Part shown: positions 9,958 through 18,861 of the stretch, piece by piece
Layout: each line of letters opens with the position of its first letter
How positions within the stretch are numbered: the first letter of the stretch is position 1
Source of the DNA: Melioribacteraceae bacterium
GTDB lineage: Bacteria; Bacteroidota; Ignavibacteria; Ignavibacteriales; Melioribacteraceae
Assembly (NCBI GenBank): GCA_016927595.1
Contig: JAFGMI010000016.1
Span: forward strand, 1-41,668
Direction: 5' to 3'
DNA length: 41,668 bases
Program-made: the position numbers and the translations under genes
The notes under the pieces: model-generated
What the model was told of the DNA's origin: nothing
Seen by the model: the letters and a program-made list of their open reading frames with translations, nothing else
The model's database searches: none

Positions 9958-10698
9958 GTGAATATTGCAGGTAAGTACAATTTGTATATATTAATTTTTG
10001 CAGTGGCGGTTATTACTAATGCACAAAGTGTACGCGGATTAGTAAATGACGGTGTTGATCTTTATAAAAATGATAAATTTACCGATGCAGAAAATAAATT
10101 CAGAAAAGGAATCGATAAGGAGTTTGAAACTTTCGAAGGTCATTTTAACCTCGGCGATGCACTTTATAAGCAGGGGAAATATGCAGAGGCGCTGGATGCG
10201 TATAAAAATGCTATGGCTTTAACTGATGATGATTATCTGCGCTCAAAAGTTTTTCATAATATAGGCAATACTTTTCTTAAGGATCAGAAAATTAAAGAAA
10301 GTATTGAAGCATATAAAAATGCTCTTAAACTTGACCCTGATGATCTTGAAACCAAATATAATTTATCGTATGCATTGAACCTGCTGAAAAATAATCAGAA
10401 CCAGCAGCAGCAAAATCAGGATCAGAAAAAAGATGATAAGCAGCAACAACAGGATCAGCAGGAAAATCAAAAACAGGATCAACAGCAGCAAGATCAGCAG
10501 CAGCAAGATCAACAGCAGCAAGATCAACAGCAGCAAGATCAACAGCAGCAGCAAGATCAGCAGCAAAAACCCAGGGAGCAAATATCGAAAGAAGAAGCTC
10601 AAAGAATTCTTGAGGCATTAAAACAAAATGAAGCGGACCTCCAGAAAGAATTACGAAAGAGAAAGGCAAAAGTTGCGAAAAAGGAGAAAGACTGGTAA
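9958..10698 (+). CDS. batC: BatC, exported tetratricopeptide protein with Gln/Asp-rich tail
   Basis: A 246-residue protein with a signal peptide (ending about VITNAQS), then three to four TPR units (~residues 30-140: ALYKQGKYAEALDAYKNAM, FLKDQKIKESIEAYKNALKL), then a glutamine/aspartate low-complexity tract (~143-205) made of DQQQQ units, and a charged helix at the end. TPR proteins of this operon are thought to scaffold the VWA proteins in the periplasm. The GTG start follows the batB stop directly. The Q/D tract is encoded by a 15-base tandem repeat and may vary in length between strains. Confidence 0.85.
   Translation: MNIAGKYNLYILIFAVAVITNAQSVRGLVNDGVDLYKNDKFTDAENKFRKGIDKEFETFEGHFNLGDALYKQGKYAEALDAYKNAMALTDDDYLRSKVFHNIGNTFLKDQKIKESIEAYKNALKLDPDDLETKYNLSYALNLLKNNQNQQQQNQDQKKDDKQQQQDQQENQKQDQQQQDQQQQDQQQQDQQQQDQQQQQDQQQKPREQISKEEAQRILEALKQNEADLQKELRKRKAKVAKKEKDW
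10477..10569 (+). repeat. 15-base in-frame tandem repeat in batC
   Basis: Units of GAT CAR CAG CAG CAA start at 10477, 10492, 10507, 10522 and 10537; the last is expanded by one CAG, so the next GAT is at 10555. Each unit encodes DQQQQ. Because the period is a multiple of three, gain or loss of units keeps the reading frame. The flanking bases 10381-10476 hold a less regular CAG/CAA-rich run. Confidence 0.9.
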
Positions 10699-10716
10699 TA
10701 ATCCGGGAAACGATCC

Positions 10717-12555
10717 ATGAAAAGAACTTGTTTTATAAATATTTTATTATTTACATTCTTCGTTATACTTGGGAGTGGAGAATTATCAGCGCAGCAGTTT
10801 AAAGCCTCTGTCGATAAGACAACTGTGGGTCAGAACGAACGCTTTCAGGTCTATTTTGAATTTTCAGGCAGTGATATAAATTCACTAAGTAATTTCAGGA
10901 ATCCCTCATTTAACGGTTTCAAAGTTTTAAGCGGTCCTAACCAATCAACTAATATGCAGATTATTAACGGTCAGGTTTCCGCATCATTGACTTATACATA
11001 TGTTGTTGCAGCGACTGAGATCGGTGAGTTTACAATTGGATCGGCTTCGATTGAGTCAAAAGGGACTGAGTATAAAACCGATCCGATTAAAATTAAGGTC
11101 GTACAAGGAACAACCCAGCCTCAGCAACAGAGTACAGATGAATCAGTATCCTTCGAGGAAATCGCAAAAAATTTATTTATAAGAGCAGAAGCAGATAAAA
11201 ACACTGCATATAAAGGCGAACAGGTAACGGTTACGTATAAACTTTTTTCGGCATTGAATATCTCTTCCCCCCAGATAACCAAACTTCCGCAGTACAAAGG
11301 TTTCTGGGCTGAAGAGCTTGAGTCTGTTAACAATCTTCAATGGCAGATTGAAATGTATAACGGAAGACGTTATAGAGTGGCATTGCTGAAAAGAGTGGCA
11401 TTATTCCCGACGCAGTCCGGCGAATTATCTGTAACACCTTTCGAGTTGACCATTCCTGTTATAGTTCAGAGAAAACGTCAAAGCAGAGATATATTCGATG
11501 AGTTTTTCAACGACTCTTTTTTCGGACGAAGGCAGTCGGTGGATTTTCCCGCCGAGTCAAATACTCTTAAAATCAATGTCCGGGAATTACCGGAAGATGG
11601 GAAACCGGAATCATTCAATGGTGCGGTCGGTGATTTGGATTTCTCTGCAAAACTGGATAAAACTGAAGGCTCGACAAATGAACCTATTACTATTACGGTT
11701 TCGTTGTCCGGTAAAGGAAATATTAAATTGCTGGACGTACCGAAGCTTAATCTCCCTCCTGGATTTGAGCAATATGAGCCTAAAACAACAGAGAACATAA
11801 CCAGGAAAAATATTGTAAGCGGTATTAAAACCGCAGAATACCTGATTGTGCCAAGAGTTCCTGGTACAAAACAGATTCCTTCGATAGAATTCTCATACTT
11901 TAATCCCGCGACGAAAAAATATATAACGAAAAGATCATCCCCTTACACATTGAATATCAGAAGAGGCGAGTCGGATATTCAATCTTCTGTCAGCGGATTT
12001 TCAAAAGAAGATATTAAACTTCTCAGCGAAGATGTAAGATTTATAAAAACTTCAGATTTTAACCTTCAGAAAATTGATAAAACTCGTCTGGTTAAGTCCT
12101 GGTTTTGGATTTCACTTGTAATACCTTTTATAGCGTTTATAGGATTTATAGGGTTGAAAAAAAGGCAAGATAAAATCAGCGGTAACATTCAGCTTTTAAA
12201 ATACCAGAAAGCCGAAAAGATTGCACGGTCGAGACTGAAGAGTGCTAAAAAAGCACTTGAAGCGGGTGACATTGCCAAATTTCATGCTGAAATATCAGTA
12301 GCAATTTACGGATATCTTGAAGACAAATTAAACTTAGAAAAAGCGGAGTTTACTACTGAAAAGGCTTTGCGGGAATTAAAAAACAGAAATGTCAATGACG
12401 AACTTATACATAAAGTCCGGAGCACACTTGACAAATGCGAGTTTATAAGATTTGCACCTCAGATGAGTAATAAAACTGAATCAGGCGAACTTCATGAAAG
12501 TACTGTAAAATTAATTGTGGAACTCGAAAACTCAATCCTGTTGCGTAAAATTTAG
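10717..12555 (+). CDS. batD: BatD, large exported membrane-anchored protein
   Basis: A 612-residue BatD homologue: signal peptide (1-25, ending ELSAQQ), long periplasmic part of beta-sandwich repeats (~26-450) including the VDKTTVGQNERFQVYFEFSG opening typical of BatD, one membrane helix (~458-476) and a cytosolic C-terminal domain (YQKAEKIARSRLKSAKKALE). BatD is a structural partner of BatA/B in the Bat complex. It follows batC by 18 bases. The ORF covers the family's usual ~580-620 residues and looks intact. Confidence 0.9.
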   Translation: MKRTCFINILLFTFFVILGSGELSAQQFKASVDKTTVGQNERFQVYFEFSGSDINSLSNFRNPSFNGFKVLSGPNQSTNMQIINGQVSASLTYTYVVAATEIGEFTIGSASIESKGTEYKTDPIKIKVVQGTTQPQQQSTDESVSFEEIAKNLFIRAEADKNTAYKGEQVTVTYKLFSALNISSPQITKLPQYKGFWAEELESVNNLQWQIEMYNGRRYRVALLKRVALFPTQSGELSVTPFELTIPVIVQRKRQSRDIFDEFFNDSFFGRRQSVDFPAESNTLKINVRELPEDGKPESFNGAVGDLDFSAKLDKTEGSTNEPITITVSLSGKGNIKLLDVPKLNLPPGFEQYEPKTTENITRKNIVSGIKTAEYLIVPRVPGTKQIPSIEFSYFNPATKKYITKRSSPYTLNIRRGESDIQSSVSGFSKEDIKLLSEDVRFIKTSDFNLQKIDKTRLVKSWFWISLVIPFIAFIGFIGLKKRQDKISGNIQLLKYQKAEKIARSRLKSAKKALEAGDIAKFHAEISVAIYGYLEDKLNLEKAEFTTEKALRELKNRNVNDELIHKVRSTLDKCEFIRFAPQMSNKTESGELHESTVKLIVELENSILLRKI

Positions 12556-12571
12556 GAACCTATTAATAAAA

Positions 12572-13315
12572 ATGAAAAATCTGCTGCTCATATTATTTAC
12601 TTTTATTGAATTGAATGCCCAGGTCGACCAACTGATGATTCAGGCAAACGAGTATTATCAGGATGAAAATTTCGAGCAGGCTGTTAAAACATACAAGGAT
12701 ATTATTAACAGGGGGTACGAATCGCAGGTTCTTTATTACAACCTGGGCAACGCATATTATCAGAACGGGCAAATCGGTTATGCAATATTGTATTATGAGA
12801 AGGGATTAAAAATTGCACCCAATGATGAAGATTTAAACTATAACCTTGCCATTGTAAATGCACGGACTGTTGACCGTATTAAAGATGTTCCAAAGTTCTT
12901 CCTTACTGAATGGTGGGAATACCTTATCACTTCAGTATCAATCGATTTCTGGTCAGTAATTGTACTGATGTTTTTTGTGATTTTCCTGACATCATTAGCA
13001 ATATATTTTACAGGGAAAACAGGCAGAGCGCAACGATTCGGATTTTTAACAGGCTCTGCGGCTCTTGCAATACTGCTATTCTTTATAATTGTTCTTGTAT
13101 CTGCAGTAAACAGGGAGGCATCAACTGATTACGGCGTACTTGTTGAAAAAGAGATAACGGTAAAACAATCTCCGGACGAAAAGAGCAGTGATGCTTTTGT
13201 TATTCATGAGGGTCTTAAATTTGAGGTAGAGGATAATGTTAATAACTGGGTCAGGATTCGCCTGAGTGACGGTAAGGTTGGATGGATCCCCAATTATTCG
13301 ATTGAAATTATTTAA
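12572..13315 (+). CDS. batE: BatE, TPR and SH3-domain membrane protein
   Basis: A 247-residue protein: short signal peptide (MKNLLLILFTFIELNAQ), two to three TPRs (~20-100: ANEYYQDENFEQAVKTYKDI, YYNLGNAYYQNGQIGYAILY), two membrane helices (~120-150 and 160-185) and a C-terminal bacterial SH3 domain (WVRIRLSDGKVGWIPNYSIEII). I chose the ATG at 12572, which begins a signal peptide; a longer ORF starting at 12515 would overlap batD and bury that signal. It is the last gene of the Bat operon, and a likely new promoter follows immediately. Confidence 0.87.
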   Translation: MKNLLLILFTFIELNAQVDQLMIQANEYYQDENFEQAVKTYKDIINRGYESQVLYYNLGNAYYQNGQIGYAILYYEKGLKIAPNDEDLNYNLAIVNARTVDRIKDVPKFFLTEWWEYLITSVSIDFWSVIVLMFFVIFLTSLAIYFTGKTGRAQRFGFLTGSAALAILLFFIIVLVSAVNREASTDYGVLVEKEITVKQSPDEKSSDAFVIHEGLKFEVEDNVNNWVRIRLSDGKVGWIPNYSIEII

Positions 13316-13323
13316 TATTCAAG

Positions 13324-13352
13324 TTGAACCCTTTTTTAGAATACGATGTTAT
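13324..13352 (+). promoter_or_regulatory. Possible sigma-70 promoter of the Cys-Pro small protein
   Basis: TTGAAC (13324-13329), a 17-base spacer and TGTTAT (13347-13352, four of six matches to TATAAT) lie between the batE stop and the ribosome binding site of the next gene. With the terminator after that gene this makes a monocistronic unit. Based on consensus alone. Confidence 0.4.
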
Positions 13353-13379
13353 TCCAATACTAAACGAAAGGAGAATAAC

Positions 13380-13655
13380 ATGATGAGAATTTTTAATTTA
13401 GTAATTGTTACAGCTTCAATGTTTATTTTAACCGGCTCTGCTTTCCACGTGGAAACCCCCAAAGAACAAAGTAAGTGTCCTTTTATAAATAAATTAACTA
13501 AATCATCTTGTCCATATTTGGATAAAAGACTAAATTCGAAAACCGATTCGCCAGAAATCTTAAAGAAAAATTATAATAAGTGTCCATACTCAGATAAAAG
13601 CAAGGGAAAGTTTAATTCAGAACAAAAGATCTATTCAGATTTAAAGTCAATTTGA
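13380..13655 (+). CDS. Small exported protein with three Cys-Pro motifs, function unknown
   Basis: I do not recognise the family. The 91-residue product has a signal peptide (about 1-21, FILTGSAF) and a lysine-rich mature part with three copies of a C-P-aromatic motif: KCPFINK (C33), SCPYLDK (C44) and KCPYSDK (C68). No other cysteines are present, so each motif carries one free thiol. Cys-Pro is the core of heme regulatory motifs, and it could also serve metal binding or thiol redox; none of this is shown. The ATG at 13380 has a strong ribosome binding site (AAAGGAG, 13367-13373). A longer in-frame ORF from 13266 overlaps batE and lacks such support. Confidence 0.75.
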   Translation: MMRIFNLVIVTASMFILTGSAFHVETPKEQSKCPFINKLTKSSCPYLDKRLNSKTDSPEILKKNYNKCPYSDKSKGKFNSEQKIYSDLKSI

Positions 13656-13678
13656 TACTTTTAGAATTCAACATTTAT

Positions 13679-13703
13679 AAGGCAGTTTATCGCTGCCTTT
13701 TTT
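13679..13703 (+). terminator. Rho-independent terminator after the Cys-Pro small protein
   Basis: A perfect seven-pair stem AAGGCAG (13679-13685) and CTGCCTT (13693-13699) with loop TTTATCG runs into TTTTTTATTTTTA. It lies 24 bases after the stop codon. Confidence 0.88.
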
Positions 13704-13736
13704 ATTTTTAAACATTCATTTAGTAGTAAACCCTAT

Positions 13737-14831
13737 ATGAACGCAAAAAAGTACAATAGAATTAAACTGCTGGCAGGTATATCGAAATCTATCATAACAT
13801 TTGTTTTAATTCTTGGTTTTGTCTCATTTGGATACAGCACCAGCCTGCTGAATAATATTAAAAGTATCTTGGAGACAGATTATTTTCAATTAATTTTGTT
13901 TACGGCAATCACAGGAGTTGCTCTTTCAGTTTTATTCTTCCCGCTAAAATATTATACAGAATACTACCTTGAGCATAAATACAAGCTATCAAATCAAAAT
14001 ATTTCCAGGTGGCTTTGGGAGGATTTTAAGAGCATGCTGATTGGAACTGCTGTTGGAGTACCGGTTTTATTGGCATTTTTCTATCTGCTTAAAGAATTCG
14101 GTAATCTCTGGTGGCTGCCTTTTTCAGTTTTGATGTTTTTTATTTCTGTAATTCTTGCCCAGATAGTACCCGTAATTATTCTTCCATTGTTTTATAAAAT
14201 ATCCCCAATTAATAACCCGGAACTGAAATCCAGAATAACCGAAATGGCTGAAAAAGTTGGCATGAAGGTTGACTCTGTTTTCTCTTTCGATATGAGTAAG
14301 AACACAAAAAAGGCGAATGCTGCATTTACCGGACTTGGTAAAACAAAGCGCATTCTTTTAGGGGATACACTTTTGAACGAGTACAGTAATGATGAAATAG
14401 AAACTGTAGTTGCACATGAACTTGGTCATTATAAGCATAATCATATTATGAAAAATATAATTATCGGTACGCTCAACAGTTTTCTGATGTTCTTTTCGAT
14501 AGCTTTATTATACGATTATTCGTTGAGCTGGTTTGGTTTTAGTAATCTATATGATATCGATGCACTGCCACTGATAACGATTTGGGCTATGCTGATAGGT
14601 TTAATAATTACACCGGTTGGAAATATGATATCACGTAAATTCGAATACGAGGCAGATCATTATGCTGTAGTATCAACAAATAAAAAAGATGATTTTGTAA
14701 ATACATTAAACAAATTAACAAAGCAAAATATGGGGGATCAAGAGCCTCACTGGTTTGTTGAATGGTTCTTTTACAGTCATCCGTCGGTTAAGAAACGAAT
14801 TAAAAAAGTTAATACCCTGCAAACTCATTGA
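13737..14831 (+). CDS. M48 family membrane zinc metalloprotease (Ste24/CAAX protease type)
   Basis: A 364-residue integral membrane protease. The zinc motif is HELGHYKHNH (HExxH, around residue 226), with the third ligand Glu in FEYEADHYAV downstream. N-terminal membrane helices (~14-33, 53-70, 100-118, 126-150) precede the catalytic domain and more helices follow it, which matches the Ste24 layout rather than HtpX (~290 residues). Ste24-type bacterial enzymes are thought to degrade misfolded or signal-like membrane proteins. The stop is 7 bases before the start of the next gene. Confidence 0.87.
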   Translation: MNAKKYNRIKLLAGISKSIITFVLILGFVSFGYSTSLLNNIKSILETDYFQLILFTAITGVALSVLFFPLKYYTEYYLEHKYKLSNQNISRWLWEDFKSMLIGTAVGVPVLLAFFYLLKEFGNLWWLPFSVLMFFISVILAQIVPVIILPLFYKISPINNPELKSRITEMAEKVGMKVDSVFSFDMSKNTKKANAAFTGLGKTKRILLGDTLLNEYSNDEIETVVAHELGHYKHNHIMKNIIIGTLNSFLMFFSIALLYDYSLSWFGFSNLYDIDALPLITIWAMLIGLIITPVGNMISRKFEYEADHYAVVSTNKKDDFVNTLNKLTKQNMGDQEPHWFVEWFFYSHPSVKKRIKKVNTLQTH

Positions 14832-14838
14832 GAAACTG

Positions 14839-16386
14839 ATGCGAAATTTACGAGTACTATTAATTATATTTTCGATCACACTTTTGTTTTATGGTTGTGA
14901 GGAAAAAAGCAATCCTGCAGCCGCAGATGTTTCTCAATATAGACCTGCCAATCCATATCCACCTGATGGTGCTGTCAGGATTGATAACTTAGTTACACTT
15001 GCATGGGAAGCAGAAGATGCTGATTCCTTTATGGTGTTATTCGACAGGGTTAATCCTCCGGTTAAGGTTGTAAAACCGGTTGTTGAAGAGAACAAACTTT
15101 CTGTTTTCGCAGCCGGCAGTTCAACGCCCTATTACTGGCAGGTAGTATCGTTACTTCCCGGCGGATATAGTGTTGCAGGGGACGTATGGTCTTTTACAAC
15201 AAAAGATAACACGCCCGATCCTGGTTTTATAATTAAAAAGCATCTGATGTTTACTGTCCCGCCGAATAAGGTGAAAATTTTATTCCAGGTTGTTGATCTG
15301 AATAACGGTGGCATAACTAATCTGAGCACGGGTGATTTCATAATTTATGAAGACGGTGAGAGTATCCCTGATTATGAATCGAATGTTGCAATTGCCGGAT
15401 CACCGAATAATTTTAAATTGAAGACTCTTCTGATGCTCGATAACAGTACAAGTTTAACCGGAGGACCGGATAATCTTCCCACAATCAAAAACGCAGCGGT
15501 AAGTTATGTCAATTCAATGTTTAGTCAGGAAGAAATTGCAGTTTATAAATTTTCATCTGCAATAGATCTCGTTCTGGATTTCACACCGGTAACCGGACAA
15601 GGAAATATAATAAACGCGGTCAATTCATTAAACTACGGCGCACCTTCAACAAACCTTTACGGTGCTGTTATAAAAGGAGCATCGGAGCTTACTGAAATAT
15701 ATACCGAAGACATTATTGAACAAAGTGTTATGATAATTTTTACTGATGGCGATGATACACAAGGGTCCAGATCGTTAGATGACGCGGTTAATGCCGTATA
15801 CGGGAAGTATGTTTATACTGTCGGTATCGGACAGGCAATTAATCCTTATGTGCTGTCGCTCATCGGCAACAGAGGATACTATTTTATTGACGATTCATCG
15901 GTGCTGGATTCGGTTTTCAATAAAATAGAAACCGACATCGCAAATCTTGCTAATAGTTTTTACTGGCTTGAGTATTCAAGTCCAAAGCGGGGCAATGTGG
16001 AACACAGTATACATTTGTACATCAAGAATAATCCGGCAAACACACATCTTGAAGGCACATTCAGCAGTGCAGGATTTTTTGATCCGGTACCCGGAATTTA
16101 TTTCAGCTCATCGTTCATAAATCCTCAGGGTATTGATACGTACTACTTAAAGACCGATGGAACAGCCGTATCTATAAATGTAACCACATACGGAAATACA
16201 ACGGGTACGGCAAGCACATATTCATGGGGGACAAATCCCTCGGTGAATATTAATTTCGTAAAATCCGACGGATCGCTGGTAGAAGTCAATGCCTCTTCAG
16301 CCGCATCAGTAGGTCAGACAATTACTATGGCTGTTAAGGATAATATTACAGGTTTCTCGAGAGACATTAATTTTGTAATTTACTGA
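14839..16386 (+). CDS. VWA domain lipoprotein
   Basis: A 515-residue predicted lipoprotein. The signal peptide ends in the lipobox LFYGC (C20). A fibronectin-like domain (~35-122, NPYPPDGAVRIDNLVTLAW...WSFTTKD) is followed by a von Willebrand A domain with DNSTS at 201-205 and IIFTDGDDTQG, and a beta-rich C-terminal region. I chose the ATG at 14839 since it begins the signal peptide; an ORF from 14755 overlaps the protease gene. The function is unknown; it is presumably an outer-membrane or periplasmic adhesion or sensing protein. It is distinct from the Bat VWA proteins. Confidence 0.82.
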   Translation: MRNLRVLLIIFSITLLFYGCEEKSNPAAADVSQYRPANPYPPDGAVRIDNLVTLAWEAEDADSFMVLFDRVNPPVKVVKPVVEENKLSVFAAGSSTPYYWQVVSLLPGGYSVAGDVWSFTTKDNTPDPGFIIKKHLMFTVPPNKVKILFQVVDLNNGGITNLSTGDFIIYEDGESIPDYESNVAIAGSPNNFKLKTLLMLDNSTSLTGGPDNLPTIKNAAVSYVNSMFSQEEIAVYKFSSAIDLVLDFTPVTGQGNIINAVNSLNYGAPSTNLYGAVIKGASELTEIYTEDIIEQSVMIIFTDGDDTQGSRSLDDAVNAVYGKYVYTVGIGQAINPYVLSLIGNRGYYFIDDSSVLDSVFNKIETDIANLANSFYWLEYSSPKRGNVEHSIHLYIKNNPANTHLEGTFSSAGFFDPVPGIYFSSSFINPQGIDTYYLKTDGTAVSINVTTYGNTTGTASTYSWGTNPSVNINFVKSDGSLVEVNASSAASVGQTITMAVKDNITGFSRDINFVIY

Positions 16387-16409
16387 CAAAGATTAAATAA
16401 AGGTCTGTT

Positions 16410-16703
16410 ATGTCAGTTACTAAAAAAGACGTGGAATATATAGCAAAATTAGCTAGACTTGAACTAACAGAAAAAGAAACCGAGAATTATACGGATCAGC
16501 TAAACCAGATACTCGATTATATGGAAAAGTTGAATGAGTTAGATACTTCCAATATAGAACCTTTATCGCACCCTGTTGAAAACTTCAATGTGTTTCGGGA
16601 GGACATAATTCAACCGTCAGTCTCAAGGGAAGATGCACTCAAAAATGCGCCGGATGCGAATGAGGAATTCTTTAAAGTACCCAAAGTTATTAAAACCGAC
16701 TAA
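16410..16703 (+). CDS. gatC: Asp-tRNA(Asn)/Glu-tRNA(Gln) amidotransferase subunit C
   Basis: A 97-residue GatC, the small subunit that stabilises GatA and GatB in the amidotransferase. Recognisable family stretches are VEYIAKLARLELTEKE, YTDQLNQILDYMEKLNELDT and the FREDIIQPSVSREDALKNAP tail with FFKVPKVI. Length is normal. AAAGG precedes the ATG. Neither gatA nor gatB adjoins it; kdsB begins 17 bases downstream, so gatC is probably co-transcribed with the Kdo gene. Confidence 0.96.
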   Translation: MSVTKKDVEYIAKLARLELTEKETENYTDQLNQILDYMEKLNELDTSNIEPLSHPVENFNVFREDIIQPSVSREDALKNAPDANEEFFKVPKVIKTD

Positions 16704-16720
16704 TCTTAAAGTATTTCCGG

Positions 16721-17479
16721 ATGATAACAGGAATTATACCTGCACGTTTTGCTTCGACCCGTCTAATGGGAAAACCATTAGCAGATATCGGCGGGAAGCC
16801 GATGATACAGCATACTTACGAAAGTGCCATGAAATCCAAATTACTTAAAAAAATTATAATAGCTGTGGATGATGAGAAATTGTTGACCACAGTAAAATCT
16901 TTCTGCGATGATGTATATATGACCCCGAATGATCTGCCCAGCGGATCGGACAGAATTGCGTATGTTGCAAGTAAAATAAATGCTGAAATAATTGTAAATA
17001 TTCAGGGGGATGAACCGTTTATTAAAGGCGAGATGATAGATCAGGCTATTGAACCCCTGCTGTTTGATGAAAAAGTGGAAGTCGCAACTCTAGTAAAAAA
17101 AATTGATAAAGTTGAAGAGCTTAAATCACCCGACATTCCAAAGGTTGTTTTCGATTATAATAATTATGCTTTATATTTCTCCCGTTCAACAATACCTTTC
17201 GTCCGTGATGCAAAAACAAATATTAATAAGATCAACACTGCAGATATCTACAAACATATCGGTCTATATGTTTACAGAAAATCCGCACTGTTAAAGTTTA
17301 CATCGCTTAAACCGACTGATCTGGAATTAACAGAAAAACTTGAACAACTCCGGATGCTCGAAAACGGGATGAAAATTAAAGTGGTTGTCACTGAATTTGA
17401 GAGTATATCGGTCGATACTCCCAGAGATCTCGAAATGATTCGGAAGTATTACGTAAAGTATATTAAGGGAAGTGAATAA
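16721..17479 (+). CDS. kdsB: 3-deoxy-manno-octulosonate cytidylyltransferase
   Basis: KdsB activates Kdo with CTP to give CMP-Kdo, the donor for the LPS inner core. The 252-residue protein starts IIPARFASTRLMGKPLADIGG, the nucleotide-binding signature of the family, and contains NIQGDEPFI (metal-binding Asp), LYFSRSTIPF, KHIGLYVYRKSALLKF and LEQLRMLENGMKI, all diagnostic. Length is normal. The other Kdo genes kdsA and kdsD lie in the operon starting at 19.2 kb. Confidence 0.96.
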   Translation: MITGIIPARFASTRLMGKPLADIGGKPMIQHTYESAMKSKLLKKIIIAVDDEKLLTTVKSFCDDVYMTPNDLPSGSDRIAYVASKINAEIIVNIQGDEPFIKGEMIDQAIEPLLFDEKVEVATLVKKIDKVEELKSPDIPKVVFDYNNYALYFSRSTIPFVRDAKTNINKINTADIYKHIGLYVYRKSALLKFTSLKPTDLELTEKLEQLRMLENGMKIKVVVTEFESISVDTPRDLEMIRKYYVKYIKGSE

Positions 17480-17480
17480 A

Positions 17481-18440
17481 ATGCATTTACCGGGAAAATT
17501 AAAATTGGCAAATCTTCCGACACCTGTTCAGCATGTCAGTTTTAACGGTTCCGGATTCCTTATAAAAAGGGATGATTACACCGGAGTTGAATTAACAGGT
17601 AACAAGATAAGGAAACTAGAATATTTGTTATTCGAGGCAGTGAGGAAGAAAGCAGAATATATATTCACCTGCGGTGGTGATCAGTCGAATCACTGCAGAG
17701 CTACTGCATTCGCTGCCGCAAAAACCGGTATGAAGTCGCGTTTGTATTTGTGGGGCAGGCAATATAAACAAACTCAGGGTAATTTACTGCTCGATAAAAT
17801 TGTAGGTAGCGAGATGAAATTTCTGTGCAAAAAAGAATATAAAAACGTTCATGAAATTATGAAAAGTGATGCGGCTGCTTTCTGCAGGAAGAATAGAAAC
17901 GTTTATATTGTCCCGACAGGAGGTTCAGATAAACTAGGTATATGGGGATATATTAATTTTATTAACGAACTGAAACAACAGGTTGAAATAAATAAAATCA
18001 AAGCTATATTATGTGCGAACGGAAGCGGCGGTACGGTTGCCGGAATGATTTTAGGTACTGCATTATTCGGTCTGAATATAAAGATTTTCGGTGTAAATGT
18101 AATAAGCGGCAAATATGAAATGACGAATGCTATAAGGTCTATTATCGATGATTGTATTCACGAATACAAACTTGATATTAATGTCACTCTCGATAACATG
18201 GAATTACTTGATGGATTTTCAAACGAAGGTTATAAAAATATTTTGCCGGAAAAAATTGAACTGATAAAAGAATTTGCCAGACAAACGGGTATAATGCTGG
18301 ATCCGACATATACGGGGAAGGCTTTTTACGCCTATAACGAAAATTTCCTGAAAGGCAGAAAAAAAAATAATATTTTATTCTTGCACACGGGTGGAATTTT
18401 CGGAGTTTTCCCCAGGGCGGATAAATTTTTATTAAACTAG
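17481..18440 (+). CDS. PLP-dependent D-cysteine desulfhydrase / ACC deaminase family enzyme
   Basis: A fold-type II pyridoxal-phosphate enzyme of 319 residues. The PLP lysine is K42 in [14 protein letters not shown], and [16 protein letters not shown] and [14 protein letters not shown] (phosphate-binding loop) are typical. The family contains D-cysteine desulfhydrase, which yields pyruvate, H2S and ammonia, and 1-aminocyclopropane-1-carboxylate deaminase; the sequence alone does not decide between them, though the first is commoner. I chose the ATG at 17481, ten bases after AAGGGA, over a GTG at 17472 that is too close to it. It follows kdsB with one base between stop and start. Confidence 0.82.
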   Translation: MHLPGKLKLANLPTPVQHVSFNGSGFLIKRDDYTGVELTGNKIRKLEYLLFEAVRKKAEYIFTCGGDQSNHCRATAFAAAKTGMKSRLYLWGRQYKQTQGNLLLDKIVGSEMKFLCKKEYKNVHEIMKSDAAAFCRKNRNVYIVPTGGSDKLGIWGYINFINELKQQVEINKIKAILCANGSGGTVAGMILGTALFGLNIKIFGVNVISGKYEMTNAIRSIIDDCIHEYKLDINVTLDNMELLDGFSNEGYKNILPEKIELIKEFARQTGIMLDPTYTGKAFYAYNENFLKGRKKNNILFLHTGGIFGVFPRADKFLLN

Positions 18441-18453
18441 AACCGGATTATTC

Positions 18454-18861
18454 GTGGAAAGAAAAATAAGAGTTGTTATTGCTAAAGCAGGTCTCGACGG
18501 ACACGACAGGGGAGCCAAGGTGGTTGCAGCAGCACTTAGAGATGCGGGAATGGAAATTATCTATACAGGTTTGAGACAAACCCCTGAAATGATTGTTGTG
18601 GCTGCACTTCAGGAAGATGCTGATGCGATAGGCGTAAGTATATTATCTGGAGCACATATGACTATATTCCCGAAAATATTAAATATGATGAAACTGAAAA
18701 ACATGCACGATGTCCTGCTTTTCGGGGGAGGAATTATTCCTGAATCAGATATTGCAAAACTTAAATCGATGGGAGTAGGAGAGTTATTTACCCCGGGAGC
18801 ATCTACATCGGAGATCACGGATTTTCTTATTGAATGGGTGAAAAAGAATCCGCGTTATTAA
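18454..18861 (+). CDS. Stand-alone B12-binding subunit/domain of methylmalonyl-CoA mutase type
   Basis: A 135-residue cobalamin-binding Rossmann domain, the same as the C-terminal domain of methylmalonyl-CoA mutase. The base-off/His-on motif is DGHDRG (DxHxxG, residues ~15-20), followed by [10 protein letters not shown] and [11 protein letters not shown], the two loops that hold the nucleotide tail. Here it is a separate short gene, as in mutases with split large and small subunits; the catalytic large subunit is not in the window. It starts with GTG, 13 bases after the preceding stop. It could also be the partner of another acyl-CoA mutase. Confidence 0.9.
   Translation: MERKIRVVIAKAGLDGHDRGAKVVAAALRDAGMEIIYTGLRQTPEMIVVAALQEDADAIGVSILSGAHMTIFPKILNMMKLKNMHDVLLFGGGIIPESDIAKLKSMGVGELFTPGASTSEITDFLIEWVKKNPRY

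Noticed and set aside
10325-10669. Long minus-strand ORFs rich in Leu or Ala/Asp opposite batC
   Set aside because: They are reverse-frame readings of the CAG/CAA/GAT tandem repeat; the plus-strand BatC reading has a signal peptide, TPRs and operon context.
13266-13379. N-terminal extension of the Cys-Pro small protein into batE
   Set aside because: The ATG at 13380 has a strong ribosome site and starts a signal peptide; the extension overlaps batE.
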